Positions 1 to 5,960 of a DNA stretch of 14,247 nt are shown here, piece after piece. Within the stretch, counting starts at the first letter, position 1. Every line of letters starts with the position of its first letter. Source of the DNA: an uncultured Novosphingobium sp. Its GTDB lineage: Bacteria; Pseudomonadota; Alphaproteobacteria; Sphingomonadales; Sphingomonadaceae. Where the stretch lies: positions 1 through 14,247 of the forward strand of contig CALMBN010000342.1 in the NCBI GenBank assembly GCA_937860195.1, in the 5' to 3' direction. Under the pieces are notes generated by a model. The model did not search any database, was not told the DNA's origin, and worked only from the letters and a program-made list of their open reading frames with translations. Both the position numbers and the translations under genes were made by a program.

Positions 1-91
1 CCCGAGCGAGCACATCGATCGGGCCGCCCGGCACGGCTAGGGCGGCGGCGGACAGGATCAGGGCCAGCGCGGGCAAGGTAAATCGCAGCAT
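1..91 (-). CDS. Small exported protein, N-terminal part only
   Basis: Read on the minus strand from the ATG at 91, 30 codons stay open to the left edge. They begin [19 protein letters not shown], a short Sec-type signal peptide: a positive residue, a hydrophobic core, then an A-L-A cleavage motif. [11 protein letters not shown] follows as the start of the mature part. An in-frame ATG at 109 would add six residues (MLWVRA). Neither start has a clear ribosome binding site. No cysteine sits at the cleavage point, so this is not a lipoprotein; a periplasmic protein is likely. It is divergent from efp across about 120 bases. The visible part is too short to assign a family or function. Confidence 0.6.
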   Translation of the reverse strand, partial: MLRFTLPALALILSAAALAVPGGPIDVLAR

Positions 92-169
92 CGCGCGCAC
101 CCATAGCATTGCCGCAAGCAACGCGCCACCTTGCCCCGCCGCACGCCGCGCGCTAAGGGCGCAAACCTT

Positions 170-185
170 CCGGTCTGGTGACCGG
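170..185 (+). promoter_or_regulatory. Perfect short hairpin in the efp leader
   Basis: CCGGTC-tggt-GACCGG is a 6-bp perfect inverted repeat with a 4-base loop, ending 30 bases before the efp ATG. It could be a stem in the 5' untranslated RNA or a protein site. In a sequence this GC-rich, a 6-bp stem can also occur by chance. No function is assigned. Confidence 0.25.
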
Positions 186-215
186 GTTCTTTCTCATCCC
201 CCAAAGGCAGGCATC

Positions 216-782
216 ATGGCCAAGATCAGCGGCGTGGACATCCGTCCCGGCAACATCATCGAATACGAAAAAGGCATCTGGAAAGTCGCCAAAACCCAGC
301 ACACCCAGCCGGGCAAGGGCGGGGCGTTCATGCAGGTAGAGATGAAGAACCTGATCGATGGCCGCAAGACCAACGTCCGCTTTCGCAGCCAGGATACGGT
401 CGAAAAGGTCCGGCTGGATACCAAGGATTTCCAGTACCTTTACGCCGATGGCGACGCCCTGGTGTTCATGGACAAGGATAACTACGAACAGATAAACCTC
501 GCCAAGGACCTGCTCGGCGATGCCGCTGATTTCCTCCAGGACGGGATGGATGTGGTCCTCGAACTGTGGGACGAGCGTCCGGTCAGCGTTGAGCTGCCCG
601 CGCAAATCCAGGCCACGATTGTTGAGGCTGACGCGGTGGTGAAAGGCCAGACCGCGTCGTCGAGCTTCAAGCCGGCGATCCTCGACAACGGGGTCCGGGT
701 CATGGTCCCGCCGCACATCGCAGCAGGCACGCGGATCATCGTGGATGTTTACGAGCGTACCTACGTCAGCAAGGCAGACTGA
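216..782 (+). CDS. efp: Translation elongation factor P
   Basis: EF-P binds between the ribosomal P and E sites and relieves stalling at consecutive prolines. The 188-residue product has the usual length and the three-domain beta-barrel layout. The N-terminal KOW-like domain carries the exposed loop QPGKGGAF with Lys34 at the tip, the residue that is beta-lysylated by EpmA/EpmB in E. coli. The middle OB domain includes the segment DKDNYEQI. The C-terminal domain carries [16 protein letters not shown] and ends in [15 protein letters not shown]. The start has a weak AGGCAGG element 5 bases upstream. suhB follows 8 bases after the stop, so the two are probably cotranscribed. The identification is firm. 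Whether Lys34 is modified cannot be told, because no epmA/epmB is in the window. Confidence 0.97.
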   Translation: MAKISGVDIRPGNIIEYEKGIWKVAKTQHTQPGKGGAFMQVEMKNLIDGRKTNVRFRSQDTVEKVRLDTKDFQYLYADGDALVFMDKDNYEQINLAKDLLGDAADFLQDGMDVVLELWDERPVSVELPAQIQATIVEADAVVKGQTASSSFKPAILDNGVRVMVPPHIAAGTRIIVDVYERTYVSKAD

Positions 783-790
783 GACAGATC

Positions 791-1612
791 ATGGCAGTCG
801 TTTCAGGGATTATCCGAGTCATGGAAAAGGCCGCCCGCAAGGCCGGTCAGCGCCTGCGCCGTGACTTTGGCGAGATCGAGCATCTTCAGGTCAGCCGCAA
901 GGGTCCGGCCGATTTCGTGTCCAAGGCCGATCAGCGGGCCGAGCGGACCCTGTGGGACGAGTTGAGAGTCGCACGGCCCGGCTGGGGCTTTCTGATGGAA
1001 GAAGGCGGGGTGATCGAAGGCGATCCCGACAAGCCGCGGTTCATCATCGATCCGCTCGACGGGACCAGCAACTTCCTCCACGGTATTCCGCACTTTGCGA
1101 TTTCGATTGCGGTGCAAGAGCCAAAGCTGGATGGCTCTGGCTGGGGGGATGTGACCGCCGCGCTGATCTATCAACCGATCACTGACGAAAGCTATTGGGC
1201 CGAAAAGACCCGTGGGGCCTGGCTCCAGGATGCACGGCTACGCGTCGCGGGCCGGCGGCACCTTGATGAAAGCCTGATCGCCACCGGAATTCCCTTTTCG
1301 GGCCGGGGTGACAGCGCCGAATGGACCAAGATCTACTCAGCATTGGCCCCGCAGGTCGCGGGTATTCGCCGATTTGGCGCGGCATCGCTCGATCTGGCCT
1401 GGGTCGCTTCGGGCCGGTTCGATGCGTTCTGGGAAAGCGATCTGGCGGTGTGGGATACCGCCGCCGGGTGCCTGCTGGTGCGCGAGGCTGGTGGTTTCGT
1501 GACCGATTGGCGCGGAGCATCGCCGACCATTTGTGACAAGCAGGTGCTCGCCGGTAATGACACGCTACACTCGCGCCTGCACAAGGCGATCGCCGGGGCC
1601 CTGAAGTCGTAA
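791..1612 (+). CDS. suhB: Inositol monophosphatase family protein (SuhB-like)
   Basis: This is a Mg-dependent, Li-sensitive type sugar-phosphate phosphatase. Bacterial SuhB hydrolyses inositol-1-phosphate and in E. coli also acts in rRNA transcription complexes. All family motifs are visible in the 273 residues: the metal-ligand acid in FLMEEGG (Glu70/Glu71), the DPLDGT metal-binding motif (87-92), FGAASLDLAWVASGRFDAFWE (195-215, in two overlapping family blocks), and WDTAAG (221-226) with the third metal-ligand Asp. The start at 791 gives an N-terminus MAVVSGIIRVMEKAARKAG, continuous with the helix usual in the family; an internal Met11 is a less likely start. Its only visible ribosome-binding sequence is a weak GAGACAG. 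It lies 8 bases after efp and 9 bases before the methyltransferase. The fold and reaction class are secure; the true substrate is not. Confidence 0.93.
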   Translation: MAVVSGIIRVMEKAARKAGQRLRRDFGEIEHLQVSRKGPADFVSKADQRAERTLWDELRVARPGWGFLMEEGGVIEGDPDKPRFIIDPLDGTSNFLHGIPHFAISIAVQEPKLDGSGWGDVTAALIYQPITDESYWAEKTRGAWLQDARLRVAGRRHLDESLIATGIPFSGRGDSAEWTKIYSALAPQVAGIRRFGAASLDLAWVASGRFDAFWESDLAVWDTAAGCLLVREAGGFVTDWRGASPTICDKQVLAGNDTLHSRLHKAIAGALKS

Positions 1613-1621
1613 CAAGGAAGG

Positions 1622-2398
1622 ATGCTAGCCTTGTCAATTTTCTATTCGAAGTCCTTCTATCAACGGGACTATGATCGAACCCAGCGCTCAGCCGATACAG
1701 TCACCAGACTGATCTGGCAGGTGCTGACGCTCAATTCGATGACACTGCGCAGCGTCATCGATATCGGCTGCGGCCGGGGTGTCTGGCTGGACGAATTTTC
1801 AAAGCGCGGGGTTGCCCATGTCAAAGGCCGCGATGGCCCTTGGGTCCAGAAAGCCAACCCGCTCGTTGCCAGCGAGAATTTCGAAGCGACAGACCTCGCA
1901 AAGCCGTTTTGCGAAGATCTGAAATTTGATCTGGCCATGTCGTTGGAAGTTGCCGAACACCTTGACGAGGGCAAGGCCGATGGGTTCGTGGCGAGCCTGG
2001 CCGGATTGTCCGATACGATCATGTTTTCTGCGGCAATCGGCGGGCAGGGCGGACAGCATCACGTCAACGAGCAGCCCTTGAGTTATTGGGTCGCCAAGTT
2101 CGAGGGCCACGGCTTTCGCATGATCGATGCAATCCGGCCGCATGTCTGGAACAATTCCGGCGTGTGCTGGTGGTATCGCCAGAACATCGTGTTTTTCGCG
2201 AAAGACACTTCGCCCTTTCTGCCCGCGCTCAATGCGTTGCAGGCAAGCGCGCCGGCAATCGTCAACCTGGCCCACCCACAGGGATTCTCCGAGAAAGCCC
2301 GGCTGGCCAACCTCTTTTCGCCGGAAGAATATGTCGGGCTGTTCGTTGCCCGCACCCGGGCAAGGATTGCGCGCCTGATCGGACGAGGCCAGCCATAA
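1622..2398 (+). CDS. Class I SAM-dependent methyltransferase, substrate unknown
   Basis: The product is 258 residues. Motif I, VIDIGCGRG (45-53), is the glycine-rich SAM loop. The acidic/post-motif region holds Asp71, and ATDL (89-92) is the adenine-contact acid. Motif II, FDLAMSLEVAEHL (102-114), is of the type found in Methyltransf_11/23-like small-molecule or sugar methyltransferases. The C-terminal third (from about 145) is rich in Trp and Tyr around YWVAKFEGHGF and VCWWYR and probably forms a substrate lid. There is no signal peptide or membrane segment. The ATG at 1622 lies only 3 bases after AAGGA; an in-frame TTG at 1631 has a better spacing, so the protein may begin LSIFYSK. The first 100 bases or so look A/T-richer than efp/suhB. 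It seems unrelated in function to its operon neighbours. Confidence 0.85.
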   Translation: MLALSIFYSKSFYQRDYDRTQRSADTVTRLIWQVLTLNSMTLRSVIDIGCGRGVWLDEFSKRGVAHVKGRDGPWVQKANPLVASENFEATDLAKPFCEDLKFDLAMSLEVAEHLDEGKADGFVASLAGLSDTIMFSAAIGGQGGQHHVNEQPLSYWVAKFEGHGFRMIDAIRPHVWNNSGVCWWYRQNIVFFAKDTSPFLPALNALQASAPAIVNLAHPQGFSEKARLANLFSPEEYVGLFVARTRARIARLIGRGQP

Positions 2399-2406
2399 TT
2401 CCAAGG

Positions 2407-2423
2407 CGGCTTGCGCCAAGCCG
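2407..2423 (+). terminator. Candidate terminator hairpin after the methyltransferase
   Basis: CGGCTTG-cgc-CAAGCCG is a perfect 7-bp stem with a 3-base loop, starting 8 bases after the methyltransferase stop and 33 bases before the tRNA. There is no T-run after it, so it would be a weak or Rho-assisted terminator. It may equally be an RNA-end stabiliser. Confidence 0.45.
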
Positions 2424-2439
2424 ATCCCGAGTCTAAGCG
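2411..2439 (+). promoter_or_regulatory. Possible tRNA-Leu promoter
   Basis: TTGCGC (2411-2416), a 17-base spacer and TAAGCG (2434-2439) are placed so that the -10 element ends 16 bases before the mature tRNA 5' end. This is a weak match to a sigma-70 type promoter, and the -35 element overlaps the preceding hairpin. Treat it as a suggestion only. Confidence 0.25.
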
Positions 2440-2455
2440 CCGTCGCGCACACAGT

Positions 2456-2539
2456 GCCCCTGTGGCGGAATGGTAGACGCGAACGACTCAAAATCGTTTG
2501 TCGAGAGACGTGCCCGTTCGAGTCGGGCCAGGGGCACCA
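2456..2539 (+). tRNA. tRNA-Leu (anticodon CAA)
   Basis: A full class II cloverleaf can be folded. The acceptor arms GCCCCTG (2456-2462) and CAGGGGC (2529-2535) pair over 7 bp, with discriminator A2536 and encoded CCA at 2537-2539. The anticodon stem AACGA/TCGTT (2482-2486/2494-2498) closes the 7-base loop CTCAAAA, giving anticodon CAA at 2489-2491, which reads UUG. The extended variable arm and the GTTCGAG T-loop region fit leucine tRNAs. The D-arm carries TGGTAGAC. It stands alone between the efp operon and the convergent aceA. Confidence 0.95.
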
Positions 2540-2676
2540 AGTTTGGTTTCACAAGCTTCTTCGGGACTTGTCGGCGCGGTTGCGAGAGCGGGCAGCTTGA
2601 TGCTGCGAACCTGGCACTTCTTCGCGATCGGGCGGCCCGGTCTGGGGTTTGTTGCCGGGCTACAGGGGCGTTGATT

Positions 2677-2715
2677 GACGGCCGCCGGGGCGAAAGGGGC
2701 ACCCCGACGACCGTC
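2677..2715 (-). terminator. aceA terminator hairpin
   Basis: Two 14-base arms (2677-2690 and 2702-2715) pair around an 11-base loop, starting 32 bases beyond the aceA stop. Twelve positions are Watson-Crick. The other two are C/A mismatches if transcribed rightward but G:U wobbles if transcribed leftward, so the stem is complete only in the aceA transcript. No T-run follows, so release may need Rho. It could also protect the aceA mRNA from 3' decay. Confidence 0.6.
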
Positions 2716-2747
2716 GCTTCTCCTCCCCAGGAGGTCGGAACGGCTCT

Positions 2748-4334
2748 CTAGGCCGCGAACTGATTCATCGTATTGTGCGCGCCCCCCGCCTTTAGAGCGG
2801 CTTCGCCAGCGAACATTTCCTTGTGATCGTCGCCAATGTCACTGCCGCTCATGTTCTGGTGCTTTACGCAGGCAATTCCTTGCCGGATTTCCTCGCGCTG
2901 GACGTTCTTGACGTAGCCCAGCATACCCGCCTCGCCGAAGTATTCACGCGCCAGATTGTCGGTGCTGAGCGCTGCTGTGTGATAGGTCGGCAGGGTAATG
3001 AGGTGGTGGAATATCCCGGCCTGGGCCGCTGCATCGCGCTGAAAAGTGCGGATCCGTTCATCCGCTTCTGCGGCCAGATCGGTCGGATCATAGTCCACGC
3101 TCATCAGGTTTGCGCGGTCGTAAGCGCCAAGATCCTGGCCGGCTTCTGCCCACGCATCAAACACTTGCTGGCGGAAGTTGAGCGTCCAGTTAAAGCTTGG
3201 GGAATTGTTGTAGACCAGCTTCGCGGTTGGAATGACCTTGCGAATTCGGCTGACCATCCCAGCGATTTGGGCGATATGCGGCTTTTCGGTCTCGATCCAC
3301 AACAGGTCGGCACCGTTTTGCAGGCTGTTGATGCAATCGAGCACGCAGCGGTCTTCCCCGGTGCCGCTGCGGAACTGGAACAGATTGCTGGGCAGGCGCT
3401 TGGGCTTCATCAACTTGCCGTCCCGGCTGATCAGCACGTCGCCGTGACCGAGCTCGGTGACCTCATCGCAATCAAGGAAGCTGTTGTATTGATCGCCGAT
3501 GTCACCGGCCTCACGCGTGAATGCAATTTGCTTGGTCAGGCCGGCGCCGAGTGAATCGGTGCGGGCGACAATGATCCCGTCGTCGACCCCCAGTTCCATG
3601 AAAGCATAGCGGATCGCGCGAATCTTTGCGAGGAAGTCCTCGTGCGGGACAGTGACTTTGCCGTCCTGATGGCCGCATTGCTTTTCGTCGGAGACCTGAT
3701 TTTCGATTTGCAGCGCGCAAGCACCGGCTTCGATCATCTTCTTGGCCAGCAGATAGGTTGCCTCGGCGTTGCCGAACCCGGCATCGATATCGGCGATGAT
3801 CGGCACGACGTGGGTTTCATAGTGGTCGATTCTGGTCTGAAGCGCTTTGGCCTTGACCTCGTCACCAGCCTTGCGGGTACCGTCCAGGTCGCGGAACAAG
3901 CCGCTCAGCTCGCGCGCATCGGCCTGCCGCAGGAAGGTGTAAAGTTCTTCAATCAGCGCCGGAACGCTGGTCTTTTCGTGCATTGACTGATCGGGCAGCG
4001 GGCCGAATTCGCTGCGCAACGCAGCAATCATCCAGCCCGACAGGTACAGATAGCGAGACTTGGTGGTGCCAAAATGCTTCTTGATCGAAATCAGCTTCTG
4101 CTGGCCGATAAAGCCGTGCCAGCAGCCCAGCGACTGGGTGTAGGCGGCGGGATCTGCATCGTAAGCAGCCATATCCCGGCGCATGATAGCGGCGGTGTAC
4201 CTGGCGATGTCGAGCCCGGTCTGGAACCGGTTCTGCAGACGTAACCGCGCGACTGATTCGGCGCTGATCCCGTCCCAGGTGGTGTTCAGGGCAATCGTTT
4301 GACCGGCCTTTGCGATAGTATCAGTGTAGCTCAC
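2748..4334 (-). CDS. aceA: Isocitrate lyase
   Basis: This enzyme cleaves isocitrate to glyoxylate and succinate, the first step of the glyoxylate shunt, and is needed for growth on acetate and fatty acids. At 528 residues it belongs to the long form (Pseudomonas-type, about 530 residues), not the 434-residue E. coli form. Visible landmarks are ADIDAGFGNA (181-190), whose acids bind Mg; the catalytic loop QCGHQDGK with Cys220; KVTVPHEDF after it; and IVARTDSLGAG, the barrel strand that binds substrate. Translation starts at a GTG, fixed by a strong AAGGAG (4342-4347 on the complement) 7 bases upstream. It is divergent from an ScfR/RamB-like regulator across 129 bases, which points to direct control by that protein. 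No malate synthase gene is in the window. Confidence 0.96.
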   Translation of the reverse strand: MSYTDTIAKAGQTIALNTTWDGISAESVARLRLQNRFQTGLDIARYTAAIMRRDMAAYDADPAAYTQSLGCWHGFIGQQKLISIKKHFGTTKSRYLYLSGWMIAALRSEFGPLPDQSMHEKTSVPALIEELYTFLRQADARELSGLFRDLDGTRKAGDEVKAKALQTRIDHYETHVVPIIADIDAGFGNAEATYLLAKKMIEAGACALQIENQVSDEKQCGHQDGKVTVPHEDFLAKIRAIRYAFMELGVDDGIIVARTDSLGAGLTKQIAFTREAGDIGDQYNSFLDCDEVTELGHGDVLISRDGKLMKPKRLPSNLFQFRSGTGEDRCVLDCINSLQNGADLLWIETEKPHIAQIAGMVSRIRKVIPTAKLVYNNSPSFNWTLNFRQQVFDAWAEAGQDLGAYDRANLMSVDYDPTDLAAEADERIRTFQRDAAAQAGIFHHLITLPTYHTAALSTDNLAREYFGEAGMLGYVKNVQREEIRQGIACVKHQNMSGSDIGDDHKEMFAGEAALKAGGAHNTMNQFAA

Positions 4335-4401
4335 GGGAATTCTCCTTGGGAGGGGTTGGCCAAGGATTAGCCTGAGGGTGCGCGAATCCGGTCACAGAAA
4401 T

Positions 4402-4417
4402 TACAACAATTGTTGTA
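4402..4417. promoter_or_regulatory. 16-bp perfect palindrome, candidate aceA/regulator operator
   Basis: TACAACAATTGTTGTA is a perfect inverted repeat in the aceA-regulator intergenic region, 68 bases upstream of the aceA GTG and 62 bases upstream of the regulator ATG. It is A/T-rich in a GC-rich setting. TATAAA (4416-4421) runs off its right arm and could be a -10 element of the regulator promoter; if so, binding would repress it. A half-site copy recurs at 4451-4457. Confidence 0.6.
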
Positions 4418-4449
4418 TAAATGCGGTCATTCCAGCGAATGAAGTTGCA

Positions 4450-4460
4450 ATGTTGTAAAA
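4450..4460 (+). promoter_or_regulatory. Second half-site of the candidate operator
   Basis: ATGTTGTAAAA repeats the right arm of the palindrome at 4402-4417 (TGTTGTA, here at 4451-4457) exactly 40 bases further on, close to four DNA helical turns. It is preceded by TTGCAA (4445-4450). The site lies 19 bases before the regulator ATG, where binding would block its own transcription or translation. Confidence 0.4.
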
Positions 4461-4478
4461 TTTGTGACAAACGGACTC

Positions 4479-5867
4479 ATGGCCGAAAATGCCTTTCTCG
4501 CCGGACCTGCAATCCGCCGTCTGCGCCGCCGCGAGGGGCTGACGCAGGCTGCGATGGCAGCGCGGTTGGCGATTTCGCCGAGCTATCTCAACCTGATCGA
4601 ACGCAACCAGCGTCCATTATCGGCGCGGCTGGTGGTGCAACTGGCCGAAACCTTTGATTTCGATCCACGCAGTTTGCGGCAGGATGAAGCAGTTGGCGGA
4701 GTCGATGGCCTGCGCCGCCGCTTGGCCGACGAACGCTTTTCCGACCTTGCGATAGACCGTGACGAGATCGCCGAATGGCTCGCCGCCGCGCCGCAGGCTG
4801 CACTGGCGTTCGCACGGCTCTATGATGCTGGAGGCGAGGCAGGGAACGCCCCGGCAAGCGATCCGATGGACCTGACCCGGCGTGAGATCGAGCGCTGGCG
4901 CAACCATTTCGCCGATCTGGATGCTGCGGCCGAAGAACTCGCCGACGACCTGCGCCTGTCCAATGCCGACATCGGAGCCGCACTGGCTGAACGGTTGCGG
5001 CAAAAGCACCAGTTATCGCTGCGCGTTTTGCCGTATGAGGTGATGCCGGATGCATTGCGGCGGCTTGATCTCCACGCCCGTCAACTTCAACTTTCAGAAC
5101 TGCTCGATCAGTCCTCGCGCAATTTCCAGGTCGCGCTGCAACTAGCAATGCTTGAGCAGGGCGAAGCAATTGCGGCGCTGGCTGACGGTGCCCAGTTTGC
5201 TGATCGCGCGGCCTGGCGGTTGTTCCGTCGTCATCTTGCAGCCTATTTCGCCGCGGCGCTGCTGATGCCCTATGGCCGGTTCATGCGCGCCTGCGAGGCC
5301 ACCGGATATGATCTGGCGCTGCTCCAGCGGCGCTTCAATGTCGGGTTTGAACAGCTTGCCCACCGGCTGACAACACTCCAGCGGGTCGGTCAGCGCGGGT
5401 TGCCGTTCTTTATGGCCCGGATCGACCGGGCGGGGCAGTTCTCCAAGCGCTATGCCGGAGCCAGCGGAACGACCATGCTGGAAAGCGAGGTCGCCTGCCC
5501 GGTGTGGAACATTCACCGCGCGTTTGAACAAGCGGGCCGGTTTCAGGTCCAGACGGTCGAATTTGCGGAGACCGATGGCCAGACCTCGCACTGGTTTACC
5601 CTCGCGCGGACAGTCGAAGGCAGCGGCGCGCCAGGAGGCGAAACCGCTCAGTTTTCAGTGATTCTGGGATTGGAAGCAACGCTGGCCTCGCAACTCGCCC
5701 AGGCGCGTGGATTAAGCCTCGATCCGGTGCAAGCCGCACGGATCGGACCAGGCTGTGCCCGCTGCCATCGCGGTGATTGTCTGCAACGCTCGCTGCCACC
5801 GCGCGGCGCGGCCCTGCAGTTTGACGAACGCAGCCGGGGCCTCACTCCGTTCCAGTTCGTCCGGTGA
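4479..5867 (+). CDS. XRE-family, ScfR/RamB-like short-chain acyl regulator
   Basis: This DNA-binding protein is of the group that controls glyoxylate-shunt and acetate genes; RamB regulates aceA in Corynebacterium. From the ATG at 4479 it has 462 residues; a GTG at 4464 would add five but has no ribosome binding site. Residues 8-63 are an XRE helix-turn-helix (RREGLTQAAMAARLAISPSYLNLIERNQRP region, in two halves). The middle is an IrrE/COG3800-type region, but no HExxH zinc motif is present where the peptidase version would have it (RNFQVALQLAMLEQGEAI). The C-terminal DUF2083-like domain contains the Cys/His cluster CARCHRGDC (426-434) followed by LQRSLPPRG. It lies divergent from aceA, with a palindrome between them. 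Regulator class is clear; the ligand (an acyl-CoA or related metabolite) is inferred. Confidence 0.88.
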   Translation: MAENAFLAGPAIRRLRRREGLTQAAMAARLAISPSYLNLIERNQRPLSARLVVQLAETFDFDPRSLRQDEAVGGVDGLRRRLADERFSDLAIDRDEIAEWLAAAPQAALAFARLYDAGGEAGNAPASDPMDLTRREIERWRNHFADLDAAAEELADDLRLSNADIGAALAERLRQKHQLSLRVLPYEVMPDALRRLDLHARQLQLSELLDQSSRNFQVALQLAMLEQGEAIAALADGAQFADRAAWRLFRRHLAAYFAAALLMPYGRFMRACEATGYDLALLQRRFNVGFEQLAHRLTTLQRVGQRGLPFFMARIDRAGQFSKRYAGASGTTMLESEVACPVWNIHRAFEQAGRFQVQTVEFAETDGQTSHWFTLARTVEGSGAPGGETAQFSVILGLEATLASQLAQARGLSLDPVQAARIGPGCARCHRGDCLQRSLPPRGAALQFDERSRGLTPFQFVR

Positions 5868-5883
5868 AGATCGCTTAACCAAG

Positions 5884-5902
5884 GTCTGTAAAGTTTACCG
5901 AC
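5884..5902. promoter_or_regulatory. 19-bp inverted repeat upstream of the sugar transferase-prs operon
   Basis: GTCtGTAAAgTTTACcGAC has 9-base arms around a central G, with 8 of 9 arm positions complementary. It lies 58 bases before the sugar transferase ATG and 16 bases after the upstream regulator's stop. The size, symmetry and position suit a dimeric repressor or activator site. The preceding CTTAACC could be a CtrA-like half-site but no second half is spaced correctly. The cognate protein is unknown. Confidence 0.45.
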
Positions 5903-5960
5903 ATTTCACTTCTCCTGCTTAGCACGGTGCGCAAGACCACAAAAAGGCCCGCGCCAAGCC

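Noticed and set aside
2823..3554. 243-codon open frame opposite aceA
   Set aside because: It lies wholly within aceA on the other strand, with no recognisable domain. AceA has strong motifs and a good ribosome binding site. High GC in third positions creates long antisense frames.
4464..4478. GTG at 4464 as regulator start
   Set aside because: It has no ribosome binding site and adds MTNGL before the conserved start of the family; the ATG at 4479 is preferred.
5875..5898. CtrA-type site TTAA-N7-TTAA ahead of the prs operon
   Set aside because: TTAACC is present but the second half at the correct spacing reads CTGT; only the inverted repeat is retained.
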